A DNA stretch of 64,000 nucleotides from Sclerodactyla briareus (lineage: Eukaryota; Echinodermata; Holothuroidea; Dendrochirotida; Sclerodactylidae), in contig JAODTK010005821.1 of the NCBI GenBank assembly GCA_026419785.1, positions 1-64,000 on the forward strand, in the 5' to 3' direction. Below, piece by piece: positions 11,330 to 20,510 of this stretch (position 1 is its first letter; each line of letters starts with the position of its first letter). Both the position numbers and the translations under genes were made by a program. The notes beneath the pieces were generated by a model, which was not told the origin of the DNA, searched no databases, and saw only the letters and a list, made by a program, of their open reading frames with translations.

Positions 11330-11660
11330 ATTGTTACGTGACTTATCTCATCGGTCCCCCAATGGCCGGAGGAAAATATTGTTATAGTCAGTTTGCCATT
11401 TCACCTATATTGACTGTTGCTGGTTGCCATAGCAACGGTTGCTATGGTAATCATAGGTGGGGTGTGGAATTATCCACGGGGGTACCCGTGGTGGGGGTAC
11501 CCATGGTGCTGTGTGATCCAGCAATGACATGCACTCGCAAAAGTGTCAGTTGTGTGTGTGCGTGTGTGTGTGTGTGTGCGTTTGCGTGTCCGTCGATTTT
11601 GTGTGGTTTTTCGCAAATATTTTATTTGGAAGTGGTGGACAACGTGAAATTTCACACACG
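11330..11660 (-). repeat. Family R repeat, copy 3 (inverted), with X-box-like palindromes
   Basis: Compared with 6833-7240 this copy is in the opposite orientation. It carries gttgccatagcaac at 11423-11436 followed by ggttgctatggtaatc, two adjacent RFX X-box-like half-palindromic sites, then a (GT)n tract at about 11551-11586. It lies about 80 bp after the ChaC donor, that is, in what would be intron 1. The 187-codon ORF running through it is an accident of the repeat. Confidence 0.7.
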
Positions 11661-11987
11661 CTGAAGGTCACTAAAACACATAATTTACTCTCAAAATTAG
11701 ACGGAAACTATCAGAATTGGGGAATCAGGAGGCAAAAGACAAATTGTTCTTTTTTCTTCACTTTTTTTCACTTTTTTTCAAGATATTCTCTTATTCCAAT
11801 GGCGGATGATTTCAAACTTTGTACATGCAAGACGGCACAAATAAACAACTTTCCCCATGCAATTCAGCCCAAATTACCAAAAATGTCAATTTAGGGGGAA
11901 AATAGATTTTGGCTAAATTTGGGAATTCTGGAAATCTGTCAGTGTTAGATAGTTAGAGATTGGGAGAAAAATGAATGATTCTGAATT

Positions 11988-12225
11988 TCAGAAGAGGGGA
12001 CACGTATCAAACACAAAGGGTTTTCCAGCATTAATGTTGTCAAAATAAGTGAGATTTCCATGAATATGAATATCTTTGGGGGGCAAACTGGCTGTTTCAG
12101 ACAGATTTTGATAAATTTTGTCCATTTGCAATCGCAAAAGGGAAGCACGTAGAAACAACTGATCGTTCCCCATTGGCCGCTGAGATCCCCTTTTCATGCA
12201 ACTAAGGGGATTACCATCTTGTTGG
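11988..12225 (-). CDS. Unknown multi-exon gene, last exon
   Basis: The acceptor is catatccctatcacattag. The exon opens with one base that completes a Ser codon left by the upstream exon, then runs 78 codons to TGA. The peptide includes QRPMGNDQLFLRASLLR, MDKIYQNLSETASLPP, IHIHGNLTYFDN and ends GKPFVFDTCPLF. It has no frame slip. Composition is that of a soluble globular protein, with no signal peptide or membrane segment. I do not recognise the family. It is the 3' end of the chain at 12496, 12719, 13584, 13834, 14219 and 14361. Confidence 0.65.
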
Positions 12226-12495
12226 CTAATGTGATAGGGATATGTTACTGTACTGTTAGCCTACCCAAGTTAGGCCTAACTTCATCCCACCACTCCGTGC
12301 CATGAGGGAAGTTCAAGTGCGTTACTAATGCTCAAAACCTAACCATATTTTGCATAGTACTGAGCTAGGTTAGGGCTGTACAGGGGTGTGAGTTCAATGC
12401 ATCAGCATTTGTTCAATGTTAGGTTTGTGAAGCATACCCTGGGGTGAGTTATTTTTACTGTTTATTGTCTGTCAATTGAAGAATATTGATAGGAC

Positions 12496-12544
12496 CTATA
12501 TAATTCTTTGAATGCTGACTCCTCAGAAAAATGTAATGCCATGT
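12496..12544 (-). CDS. Unknown multi-exon gene, internal exon (49 nt)
   Basis: It lies between acceptor acacacccttccccccag and donor tatag|gtccta. It starts in phase 1 and ends in phase 2, reading (D)MALHFSEESAFKELY(S). Both phases agree with the neighbouring exons at 12719 and 11988. That agreement, rather than length, is the reason for calling it. The function is unknown. Confidence 0.55.
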
Positions 12545-12718
12545 CTGGGGGGAAGGGTGTGTATCCTACAATTCACAAGTGCTCGGTGGAAGGTCAGGAC
12601 TTCTAGTGCAGGAAGGGTGACACTTGGGAAAAAAGTGGTAAACAAGAGTGAGCCCATCTAAGGTTTTTTCATGGATAGGACAATGTTAAACTCTATATTG
12701 TACTTTGAATGTTGGCAC

Positions 12719-12812
12719 CAGGTTGTTGTTGTGAAACAGGAAAAAGAAGTGTGCAATATGAAGGGTGTGTTCCACTTGGGCTTCTGCCATGATTCCCAGA
12801 ATCTACACAAAC
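12719..12812 (-). CDS. Unknown multi-exon gene, internal exon (94 nt)
   Basis: The acceptor is ccactacaaccttgcttcttag and the donor is cctg|gtgcca. Phase 0 to phase 1, with the peptide VCVDSGNHGRSPSGTHPS followed by YCTLLFPVSQQQP. The closing base joins the next exon to make Asp. It is Ser/Gly-rich and probably a loop or linker. The opposite strand also has an open frame, so strand assignment rests on phase agreement and splice signals. Confidence 0.5.
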
Positions 12813-13583
12813 CTAAGAAGCAAGGTTGTAGTGGACCATACTGTACCACAGCTGCCTGGTTCAGAGTATACCTCATTGATGTTCAGCTATGAGCCAGTTA
12901 AAACAATTAGAGTATTTAAAACCTTGGCACTGGTCACTTGTATAACACACTTCCTGTATAGTGGATAGGGTGAGCATTGTCAAGGTGGGTCACCTACCAT
13001 AGGTGGGTCACCTACCTATGCACATTGGACTCAACCCCTAGTCAATTAATTGTAGATGACTCCCAAATGAATAGCAAAAGACCCACATCAGTAGGTCAGT
13101 TTTTGGTTATATTCTACCATTCAGGTAAAGTTACACTGTGAGTCACTTTGGCACAATCGACGAACAAGCCAATCGTATTTAGAGGCATTCAAAATTTAAT
13201 GTAAATATTTCAATTTCAAAGTGTACAGTACATGTAGGACCAGATTGAGTGAAAACTGTACTGTGGAGATGACCAGTATGACTATGAGCCATTACAGTGA
13301 ACTCTACTTATTTTCACTGTGCCATATCTGCATCGTCTGTACTGAAAGGACATCTGTAGGAATGGATACAAATGAGGTATACTGTGAGGAATGGAAAATA
13401 GATCCATACCCCATCCAATACAAATGTGTCATGTGAAGTTATTGCCTGCGAGGCTTTTGGTACCAATATGCGGAAATTTGGGAGAATCCCCCATTGTACA
13501 ATAATGCACCACAGTTGTACAACAACAGAAAATGATGTGAGGGGTACAATGTTTCTTCTTGTATTTAAATAACCTTACTGTAC

Positions 13584-13672
13584 CTTCTGCAGAGGTTCTA
13601 CTGTCGTTCTCTCACCACTTAGCCCATCAAACACCTTACCATCCATGGCCACGACAGCAATCTCCTCTAGCT
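13584..13672 (-). CDS. Unknown multi-exon gene, internal exon (89 nt)
   Basis: The acceptor is caaaacaaaaaattatag and the donor is cagaag|gtacag. It starts in phase 1 (completing Glu) and ends in phase 0, which fits both neighbours. The peptide is ELEEIAVVAMDGKVFDG followed by LSGERTTVEPLQK. It has an alternating hydrophobic strand, then a polar turn, and looks like a conserved folded domain. I could not match it to a named family. There is no frame slip. Confidence 0.6.
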
Positions 13673-13833
13673 CTATAATTTTTTGTTTTGAGGGAAATTA
13701 TTGATACATTGTAATAGAAAACTAGAAATATGCAGGGTAGTGCAGGTATGACACAAGTATTGTTTAGAAGCCTTTTCACGGTTAGTAATGAGATTTATAA
13801 ATGTTATTGTTGGCAAAGTTCATCTGAAACAAC

Positions 13834-13895
13834 CTGTGAAGCTTGCATTTGATTTGGCCTGCAGCACAACTCTACTTCCACTGAGTTGCTTGCCT
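13834..13895 (-). CDS. Unknown multi-exon gene, internal exon (62 nt)
   Basis: The acceptor is gtactgtaacatcttag and the donor is ttcacag|gttgtt. In the frame that joins the next exon it reads GKQLSGSRVVLQAKSNASFT and ends in phase 1. Joined to the 13584 exon this continues as T-ELEEIAVV. The link to the upstream exon (14219) is unresolved, because the phases do not meet; a missing exon or an indel would explain it. Confidence 0.5.
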
Positions 13896-14218
13896 CTAAG
13901 ATGTTACAGTACGGCATGTAGAACCAGGCGATAAAGAGTGAGCCATTGAAAATAGAGGTAGAGAATAGGCTGGAAAAACGAGCCACAGAGGCCATAGCAC
14001 TAGTAGATCTATTTCATATTTACTTGACTCACCCTATCTCCCATGCATCCCCCCCCCACCCTCAATATAGTGAAGAGGGTAGGCAACCCCATCACCCTTT
14101 GCCAGACCTGTCTGTAATGTGTTTTTGCGTTATCGAAAAAAAGTTGTAACAAATTGACCAAGGAAGTTATTAGGTTAGGGAAAACCGTTGGAAGCTTTAG
14201 TCTGAGAAGTAGTTTCAC

Positions 14219-14275
14219 TCTGCCCTTCCAGTTTCTAGAGTCAGAATGATCCAAAATAGTGTTCCTAACATTGCA
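14219..14275 (-). CDS. Unknown multi-exon gene, internal exon
   Basis: The acceptor is agttgctgtttcttcag, which is strong. It opens in phase 0 as CNVRNTILDHSDSRNWKGR. Two donors are possible: after GGR at 14219 (aga|gtgaaa), or 33 bases later at 14186 (acg|gttttc), which would add VKLLLRLKLPT. It follows the 14361 exon in phase. Confidence 0.5.
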
Positions 14276-14360
14276 CTGAAGAAACAGCAACTCTATGACC
14301 CTCAAATACATCATTCAGGCTATCCATATTGTACGACAATCGCGGTCGAAGCCAACTTAC

Positions 14361-14417
14361 CGCCCGGACGAGCTGCCAAAACTCGGAAGCATGTCGGTAA
14401 CGAGTGCGGTTCATCTC
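14361..14417 (-). CDS. Unknown multi-exon gene, internal exon (57 nt)
   Basis: The acceptor is taatatatccagtacag and the donor is gcg|gtaagttgg, a near-consensus site. Phase 0 to phase 0, peptide EMNRTRYRHASEFWQLVRA, a likely amphipathic helix. It continues in phase into CNVRNTILDHSD at 14219. Confidence 0.55.
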
Positions 14418-14436
14418 CTGTACTGGATATATTAGA

Positions 14437-14713
14437 CTATGCATTGGTCCCATGGAACACTGTTTAATAGGCTTGCAAGGACCACGGGGTCCTGCACACA
14501 CACGCGACTTGCACTGCCTTCCACCCTGACCTCTCGTATGGAAACCAAACATTTGCCCCCTCCTCCAACTGCCAGTGTCGATATCAATTCAGAGGAAATA
14601 GCACCCAGACAAAGCCCAAAAGAAAGAGTGCGTCCCACGGGCAAACGGGAGTGGGGCCTCTGTGATAAACCTTCATACCGTAAACTCAGTGACTGTTTCA
14701 ATGCAAAGACCAT
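14437..14713 (-). CDS. Candidate upstream exon of the unknown minus-strand gene
   Basis: An open frame on the minus strand reads PVGRTLSFGLCLGAISSE, then LISTLAVGGGGKCLVSIREV, then VCVQDPVVLASLLNS. It would join the 14361 exon in phase 0 through a weak donor (ata|gtctaa). The plus strand is also open (14541-14738, METKHLPPPPTASVDINSEE and onward), so this stretch could instead be a plus-strand exon. I favour minus because it extends the phase-consistent chain. Confidence 0.35.
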
Positions 14714-14739
14714 GGAAATTCAGATGTCCCGCAGCTGAA

Positions 14740-15530
14740 AGCTTAGTGAGTTGGTCAGGTCACCGAAGGTCAACGAGGTCAACGTGGAGGGGCCAGTATT
14801 AGTTGATATGTACAGGTAGTGGTTGTTGGTGTTGTGGGGCATGCTATCACAATTGTTTGGGTAAACCGTCCCCTCCCCCTCGAGGCCGGTGCAACCCCAC
14901 CATAACCTACTGAGTGTTAACCAACAGAGCATTTTCGCATGCTCAAGCGCATTCACAGATATTACTCCTGGACTTGTCACCCACCTGAACCGTACTAGAC
15001 GCGGGTGTCAACTCCCGACCATGGAGCTATATCTTAACTGGAGAGGGACATCAGAGCCCGTATTGTGTGCCTGTCCAAATTTCATCAGAGACACACAACT
15101 CGGAAGTGAGCGGACACGATATGTGAAAATCGTATAAAACACCGTCGGTTGTTTTGTTACTCTATATTGCAATTTCTCGACCAGAGGGACCCGAAATACC
15201 GTCGTTGCTCCAGAGTAAAAAGATGATATCATAGTGCAAAGGGATTCTGCCAACCTTCTTCACGCGGCAGTGTTTACCTGTTTAAGCAAAAGGCGGGAGG
15301 AAATCAGCCGATCTATACGGAAGCAAAGAGAAACAACAGGATTATTCGGGAATAGAAATCGATTGCGTCTGGCAAGAATTCACATCTAGGTGTTAAATTG
15401 ACATCACGGAGTGAAACATAGAGTTAATAAGTGAAGCCGCAATTAGAGGAGGCTGTCAAACGGAACATATGCCAATCTTCTGACGAAATGAACATGTCGC
15501 CCGAATCAATGTCACTATAGCACTACTTAT
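14740..15530. other. No supported gene
   Basis: It contains a strong donor-like word (gtgagttgg at 14744) and several short ORFs on both strands, but no acceptor and donor pair with a convincing peptide. Confidence 0.35.
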
Positions 15531-15763
15531 AATTGAGGGCGCTGTCACAGTTAGCAACAGGTGCCACAGACTTTGGTTTTATTAGGAGCTTCAGTACAGC
15601 ATGTCCGGGGCGTGCTCCCGACGCACCATTTCATTATGTCTCTTATCGTGTTCCCTGGGGGAATTCATTATGGCAGCCACATACAGCGGTCACTACTCTT
15701 CAAGCACCATTAACATGTGGGTTCGAGTTGAGACAGTTAGGAGACATGCCTTGTCCAACAGCA

Positions 15764-15839
15764 CTACGGGAAGGCCTCAAGGCGTTCCAAGAGAAACAGA
15801 GGTCCAAAGTTGTGGGTGAAAGCCTTGTGAATATTGTAA
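15764..15839 (-). CDS. Candidate exon, strand ambiguous
   Basis: On the minus strand a strong acceptor (tattctttctgtttacag) opens a frame reading YNIHKAFTHNFGPLFLLERL, which then meets a stop or slip. On the plus strand 15533-15892 gives REGLKAFQEKQRSKVVGESL. The two readings use complementary codon positions, so only one can be real. The position fits the large minus-strand gene. Neither peptide is recognised. Confidence 0.3.
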
Positions 15840-15879
15840 CTGTAAACAGAAAGAATAGAGGGCTCATCGGTATGGTTGC

Positions 15880-16650
15880 CCGTGTGGAGTGAATAAACCC
15901 TTTGTCTTTGCGTGAGTCAAGCCTCATCTGAGGTTAATAAATAGTGATGAAGTCTGAACTCTGGTAATGTGATAACTGTGCAACACACTTTTAGATGGGT
16001 CGCCTGCTCTTGCCTGAGTGAGACTGGGCTGAACATATGAAGATAGAATTTTTTTAGTCTTGGGTTCAGTTAGCAAGTGTACAGAGGTTCAGGTCTGAGA
16101 ACCTTGTTAACAGTCAGGAGTTTGTACAAAAAGGATGAGTAATATAATTGGAAAATTGGACTCTCAAACAGAAAACATCGGAATGTTGTTTAATTTCATT
16201 TGGGTAACTATTGTTTTTGCTGGAAATCCTAACATGATTGTTTACAGACCTTTGGTATCAGTTGCAGTAGAAGTAATGCACCCATAGCAAAAGGCCAAGA
16301 TGAAACTGGGTGGGGCTTTACCTCCTAAAAAAAAAAGGATATGGAGAGTGCTATTGCTTCAGTGGAAGAAGTGATTTAAATTGAAGCAAAAATGAAGCAG
16401 AAGTTGAAAAAACTGCTCAGAAGTTTTTTTAAGGATTCTCAAATTTTTGTTGCCTGAAGTGAAAGATGCATCTTTGTTTTGCATTTCACGATTTGATGAA
16501 CATATTATAGAAACACAAAGACCTAGATAGTGAAATTCAAGCAACCTTCTGAAGATGTCTTTCTATTGTTTAGTTCTAATGTCCATGTCAATAGCATTGA
16601 ATGGGTATAGGATAGGACAAGGGGTGTTCAATTAGTGTGAATTGCTAATA
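15880..16650 (+). repeat. Family M repeat, copy with diverged module
   Basis: 16160-16480 matches the left part at 5510-6160, and 16480-16650 matches the right part at 6650-6820 and 10060-10260. Left and right parts join directly with no internal module between them. A decayed module-like stretch (agcctcatctgaggtt, cagaggttcaggtctgag) lies before the left part at 15900-16130. Confidence 0.65.
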
Positions 16651-16689
16651 CAGTTGGAAGAGGTCCATCTTGCTCACATAATAAAAAAA

Positions 16690-17375
16690 ATAATGATCAT
16701 TTCAGCAAAGCCCCCCCCCCCCCCCTTTTCTTCCCGCTCAAACCAGCTAACACAATGGTACTTGAAAGCCTCTCCTCCCACACGCTTCAATTGATTTCCG
16801 CGAAGTTCCATTGTTGTAATGGAGTTTTAGGCCAAGGGCCAGTTGGGAACTAGAGGCCCTGCGTGGGATCACGCAGAAGGCTTTTCCTCCTACAAGTAGT
16901 TTAGTGCCAGTGCTGACTTCGATCATTAATGATGGTTTGACAACATTACATTCGGGTTGTTCAGGAGTTTGGTCCGAGGGCCCATTCTAGAAATTTTCAA
17001 CAAATGGGATTGAAAATGCATTCCTCCCACAAGCTTAATTTAATTTTCTTCAAGTACATGTTGATGGCCATCAGGTAGAGGCCATTGGGGAATGGGGTGT
17101 TTGGGAAGGAACTGTGGGCCCACCCAGATTGGGCCCTCATGCCATTATATGAAATACTGCAAGATCTTGGATGCTCTACAATTGGTTGCACAGTGCCTGA
17201 GTTTGGTAAAAATGAGGGTCTAATAGCCATACCGTCAAGGGGCCCCAGAGATTTAGGACCAACGTCACAGCAGGGGCCCTGGGGCTCATCACGTGGGATG
17301 TTCATTGAATACTACACTGTGAGACATCTTTTGGCCATAGGAGATCAGGTCCAAAAAAAAATGGTTACAGGGGCA
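16690..17375 (-). repeat. P-family repeat, inverted copy
   Basis: Words such as cattcctcccacaagctt and aagtacatgttgatgg are the reverse complement of sequence at about 62650-63160 (for example aagcttgtgggaggag). It begins next to an 18-base poly-C run at about 16710. The 98-codon plus-strand ORF here is repeat sequence read by chance. Confidence 0.6.
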
Positions 17376-17659
17376 CAATAGACTATTGGTGCTTCACTTC
17401 TGATACTAGTTTTAGTGCATTTGTGAGATTGCAGAAATGGGGGTGGTGTGGGTGTGTGACAGACCCTGTGATATGAAAGGTTGCTGGTCTCTGAGAACCA
17501 AACGCCAGGTCTATAAGTGCAAAAGAGTGAAGTACGTGTAGCTCGAGGTACGGCCTGCCTGCAAACTTTTTGACAAACCTTCTTGGAACACCGAAAGGTT
17601 GGTCTGAATACACTGGCCATTGTAGTATTTTTCCCAGCGATTGTTGTTCCTAACTACTT

Positions 17660-17981
17660 GTTCTTATACTCAGGCCAGAGGCGGTTTGCGTCCGTAACTT
17701 TCGACACTACTAATGAGAGGGGATTTTTGCGCCAAGCCCTACGAGCAGACATGTTGTACACAACCCAATCAGCCCCCCGGAATAGGTTCTTCTCATGTAT
17801 TCAGGCCCTCAACGACAGCCATGGCCGGTTTGTGGCATTTATTACTGGCAAGGGAGCGGAACAGATAACCAACGCCCTGGGCTCCCTGAATATAGGGAGC
17901 CCCTCCCGGGGACTACACCCCTCCACACCCTTGCTTGACTTCCACCCCAGGGACAACCCGATGGCGAGGCAGTTCGCATGA
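17660..17981 (+). CDS. Candidate terminal exon, unknown protein
   Basis: A good acceptor (ttgttcttatactcag) leads into 107 open codons ending in TGA at 17979-17981. The peptide includes QRRFASVTFDTTNERGFLRQ, LRADMLYTTQSAPRNRFFS, IQALNDSHGRFVAFITGKG and ends PRDNPMARQFA. GC content is higher than in surrounding DNA, tryptophan is absent, and the antisense frame is Trp-rich with stops. All of this favours plus-strand coding. I do not recognise the family. Its stop lies 5 bp from the stop of the minus-strand segment at 17987. Confidence 0.5.
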
Positions 17982-17986
17982 ATTAT

Positions 17987-18367
17987 TCATAAATACGCCG
18001 TGTCGCAACCGACAACAAATATGCCTCGGTCCTGCGCCGTCAGAGTCATAGATGGAGTCGAGCGATGGAGGGATAGGAAAGGGCTGGGTCCAACACTGAG
18101 TACCTCTTCAGGCTTGTTGATTTCATTGAGAGAGTTCCTGCCCACAGGTAGATGACGATCACTTGCGAGAACTGCGACAGGGAAACCGGAGGATAGCGAT
18201 AGGAGACAGTCCAGGGCCCTTTCGACCAGAGATTAGTAGACGATGGTGACATTATGTTGGTCAGGGACATGGTCTTCAATTTCAGTGATTTGCTGCAGTA
18301 ATTCTGCCACCGCACATGCTATTCGACTGGGAGCTTCAATAGAGGTCTGACTGCTGGTCAGTGCCAC
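17987..18367 (-). CDS. Candidate exon of an unknown protein, with one in-frame TAA
   Basis: The acceptor is ctgtttcaacagtttacag. The frame runs 127 codons to TGA at 17987-17989. The first part reads VALTSSQTSIEAPSRIACA, VAELLQQITEIEDHVPDQ and NVTIVY, then comes TAA, then SLVERALDCLLSLSSGFPV, VLASDRHLPVGRNSLNEI, and it ends QDRGIFVVGCDTAYL. Coding-like composition continues on both sides of the TAA. The helical pattern (AVAELLQQ, ERALDCLLSL) suggests an alpha-solenoid-type protein, but I cannot name it. It may belong to the minus-strand gene ending at 11988, if a donor such as gaagag|gtactc is used. A minus-strand AATAAA lies at 17838-17843. Confidence 0.5.
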
Positions 18368-18421
18368 CTGTAAACTGTTGAAACAGGCTGGGTACCCAAG
18401 GTGTGTAATTACGGTGTTACA

Positions 18422-18511
18422 GTGCCACTCTCGTGCCCTGGTGCAACTCTCATTGCCTGGTGCCATTCTCGTTGCCTGGTGCCATTCTCGTTGCCTGGTG
18501 CACTCTCTGAG
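18422..18511. repeat. 19-bp minisatellite
   Basis: Four full and one partial copy of gtgccattctcgttgcctg, starting at 18422, 18441, 18460, 18479 and 18498. The last two full units are identical. It lies just upstream (on the minus strand) of the exon ending at 18367. Confidence 0.9.
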
Positions 18512-18703
18512 TACTGGGAATGCACTCTATCTGAGTATACCATTGAGGGATGCAAGGAGAGGGATCTGGACAACATAGATGCCAGCACGCTTTCAGTATT
18601 AAACAATAGAATAGTGATGGGGTGTGGACAATGGCATGTAACATGCAAGTTCTTACCAGTTACAGGTCCTCATTCAGTCTAGTTAATTTTATCTTTCTTA
18701 CAG

Positions 18704-18781
18704 ATGACGTGTATATATGGAAACGTAAAACCCAAACTGGGTTGGGCCAACTCTTCAGAAAGACTTATCAGTTTATACAGG
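18704..18781 (+). CDS. Candidate internal exon (78 nt), unknown gene
   Basis: A very good acceptor (ttttatctttcttacag) opens (D)DVYIWKRKTQTGLGQLF followed by RKTYQFIQ(G), closed by acagg|gtattt. It is a symmetric phase 1 exon. One exon of 25 codons is weak evidence by itself, and no neighbour with matching phase was found. Confidence 0.3.
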
Positions 18782-18899
18782 GTATTTATTATACTATATG
18801 ACATGATGATTTTCTCGTGTGGTGTTTTGATCATTGTAGGTTGAATATCTCAACATATGTATTTTTATGTACTCTACATTAAATCAATAAACATAAATA

Positions 18900-20105
18900 T
18901 GTATAGCATAGCATAGTATTTTTAGCAATAATTGGAGAATAATAGCAGTCGCTCGCCCTAAATTGTGACTATTCATCATTCTCGGGTTGCTGAAAGTCTT
19001 GTGCCCAGTTGAGAATTAATAATCATGTATGGAGGATAGTGTTACCTGAATAGAGCTAGCATCCCCATCTTGGCAGCGCAGATCACCTGCAGAGTGTTAC
19101 CATCCACTCTTGCAGTAATGTTGTGGCTCATCCTCGGTAGGCCTATTATAAGTTAATTCAGGGAAATAACTCCTTTTGATGACTAGGGGTTACCATGGAC
19201 CATCCAACTGTTAACCTGTTCTGATGCATTCTTTTTTTGGCCTGTACTGCCTTGTGACGCTGAGATTGAATGGAATCATGGAGTTATTATATGTAACGGG
19301 TGAGGTGGTGTGAGGCCAGTGGTATAGGGAAATTTTCCAGCCAAATACTACTCTTTTGTGCTATAGTGTTTTAAAGGGATTAAAAATTCATGCAATATAT
19401 AACTTTGTTCCAGGTTATAGCAGTTCGGTTGGAAAGTATGGCTGATTTTGCTTTGTTGATTTGGCCAAACTGGCAACATTTTGTGATATGTCACTATACC
19501 AGTATAAGGGGAAAAGAAATATTTCCTACATTTTCCCTAAATTGGTTAGATATGACGTCATCGAACGTTGCCAATTTGCAAAATTGCAAATTAGCAGTGT
19601 TATTTATTAAATCTTCAAAAATGTAACTTTATCAACTGAAAATGCTATGAAAATGAAACAAAGGTTGATTGGCATAATTTGCAAGCACAATATATGACAT
19701 TTAAAATTTGGGCTGGACTTGTCCTTAGTGAGTCAATTAGGAGGAGAACGCAGAACAGAAGTGGTTTGCGGCTACGTCATGTTCACAATCGGAATGCATT
19801 TACACGTTCAGCATTGTGTGCGTCCTTGAACAAGCGCTCTTTGAAAGGATTTCGCACCCGAAGTGACTCTGACGGTAATTTGGAGACAGAAACCCCGGGT
19901 GTGAGGAATTATGATGCAAGAACAATATATTAGTCGACTTAACAAACTCGAACGTTGCCAAAAAATAACAGGAGGCTGAAGTATAACTTCATGGAACTAA
20001 GGACAGCTTATCAACATAAAGCTTCGACTGGAGGGGGGCTTTCGATCAAAACTTAAATTTTATATCATGAACCACCATGTGATTAGGTTTCTGTATTATT
20101 GTTGG
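18900..20105. other. No supported gene
   Basis: AT-rich, with short ORFs only. A GC-richer patch at 19740-19900 has an Arg-rich open frame with no splice signals that I trust. Confidence 0.4.
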
Positions 20106-20109
20106 TTTT

Positions 20110-20510
20110 AATTAAACTTTTGATTCCTTGCCAGAAAAGAATCTATGCAGTTATACATCGTCCCCCTGTGATGCCATGTGTGTGTGGTGTGTCACGATGT
20201 GAACCCCTGGTCAGCATGATATCTATATGAATGCCAAGGCATATTCAGATCAAATAGCACTGTGGGTTGCCTATGTGGAGGAGAATGACCCTAGTGTTTT
20301 TTACTCCAATTTACCTTTTATCTTACAAAAAATTAGGACAAATAGGAATGGAATGTTGTTCTACTCAGATGAGGCTCATATTTATTTTGTGTAAGTGAAG
20401 AAAGATACATGTGATTCATGGTATGCAATATATGTCATCAAGCTCAAAAGGTGCATTTACAATAAAGTTATTCAATCATCACGTTTTAATAGATGATACA
20501 GTCATATCAT
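20110..20510 (+). repeat. Decayed family M fragment
   Basis: The opening (ccttgccagaaaagaatcta, gcagttatac, gtgatgcc) matches the boundary between left part and module at 6160-6290 in copy 1. The rest is too diverged to align by eye. Confidence 0.45.

Noticed and set aside
11101-11664. 187-codon ORF, the longest in the window
   Set aside because: It crosses the ChaC exon in the wrong frame, then an intron-like stretch, family R and a (GT)n tract giving Cys/Val runs.
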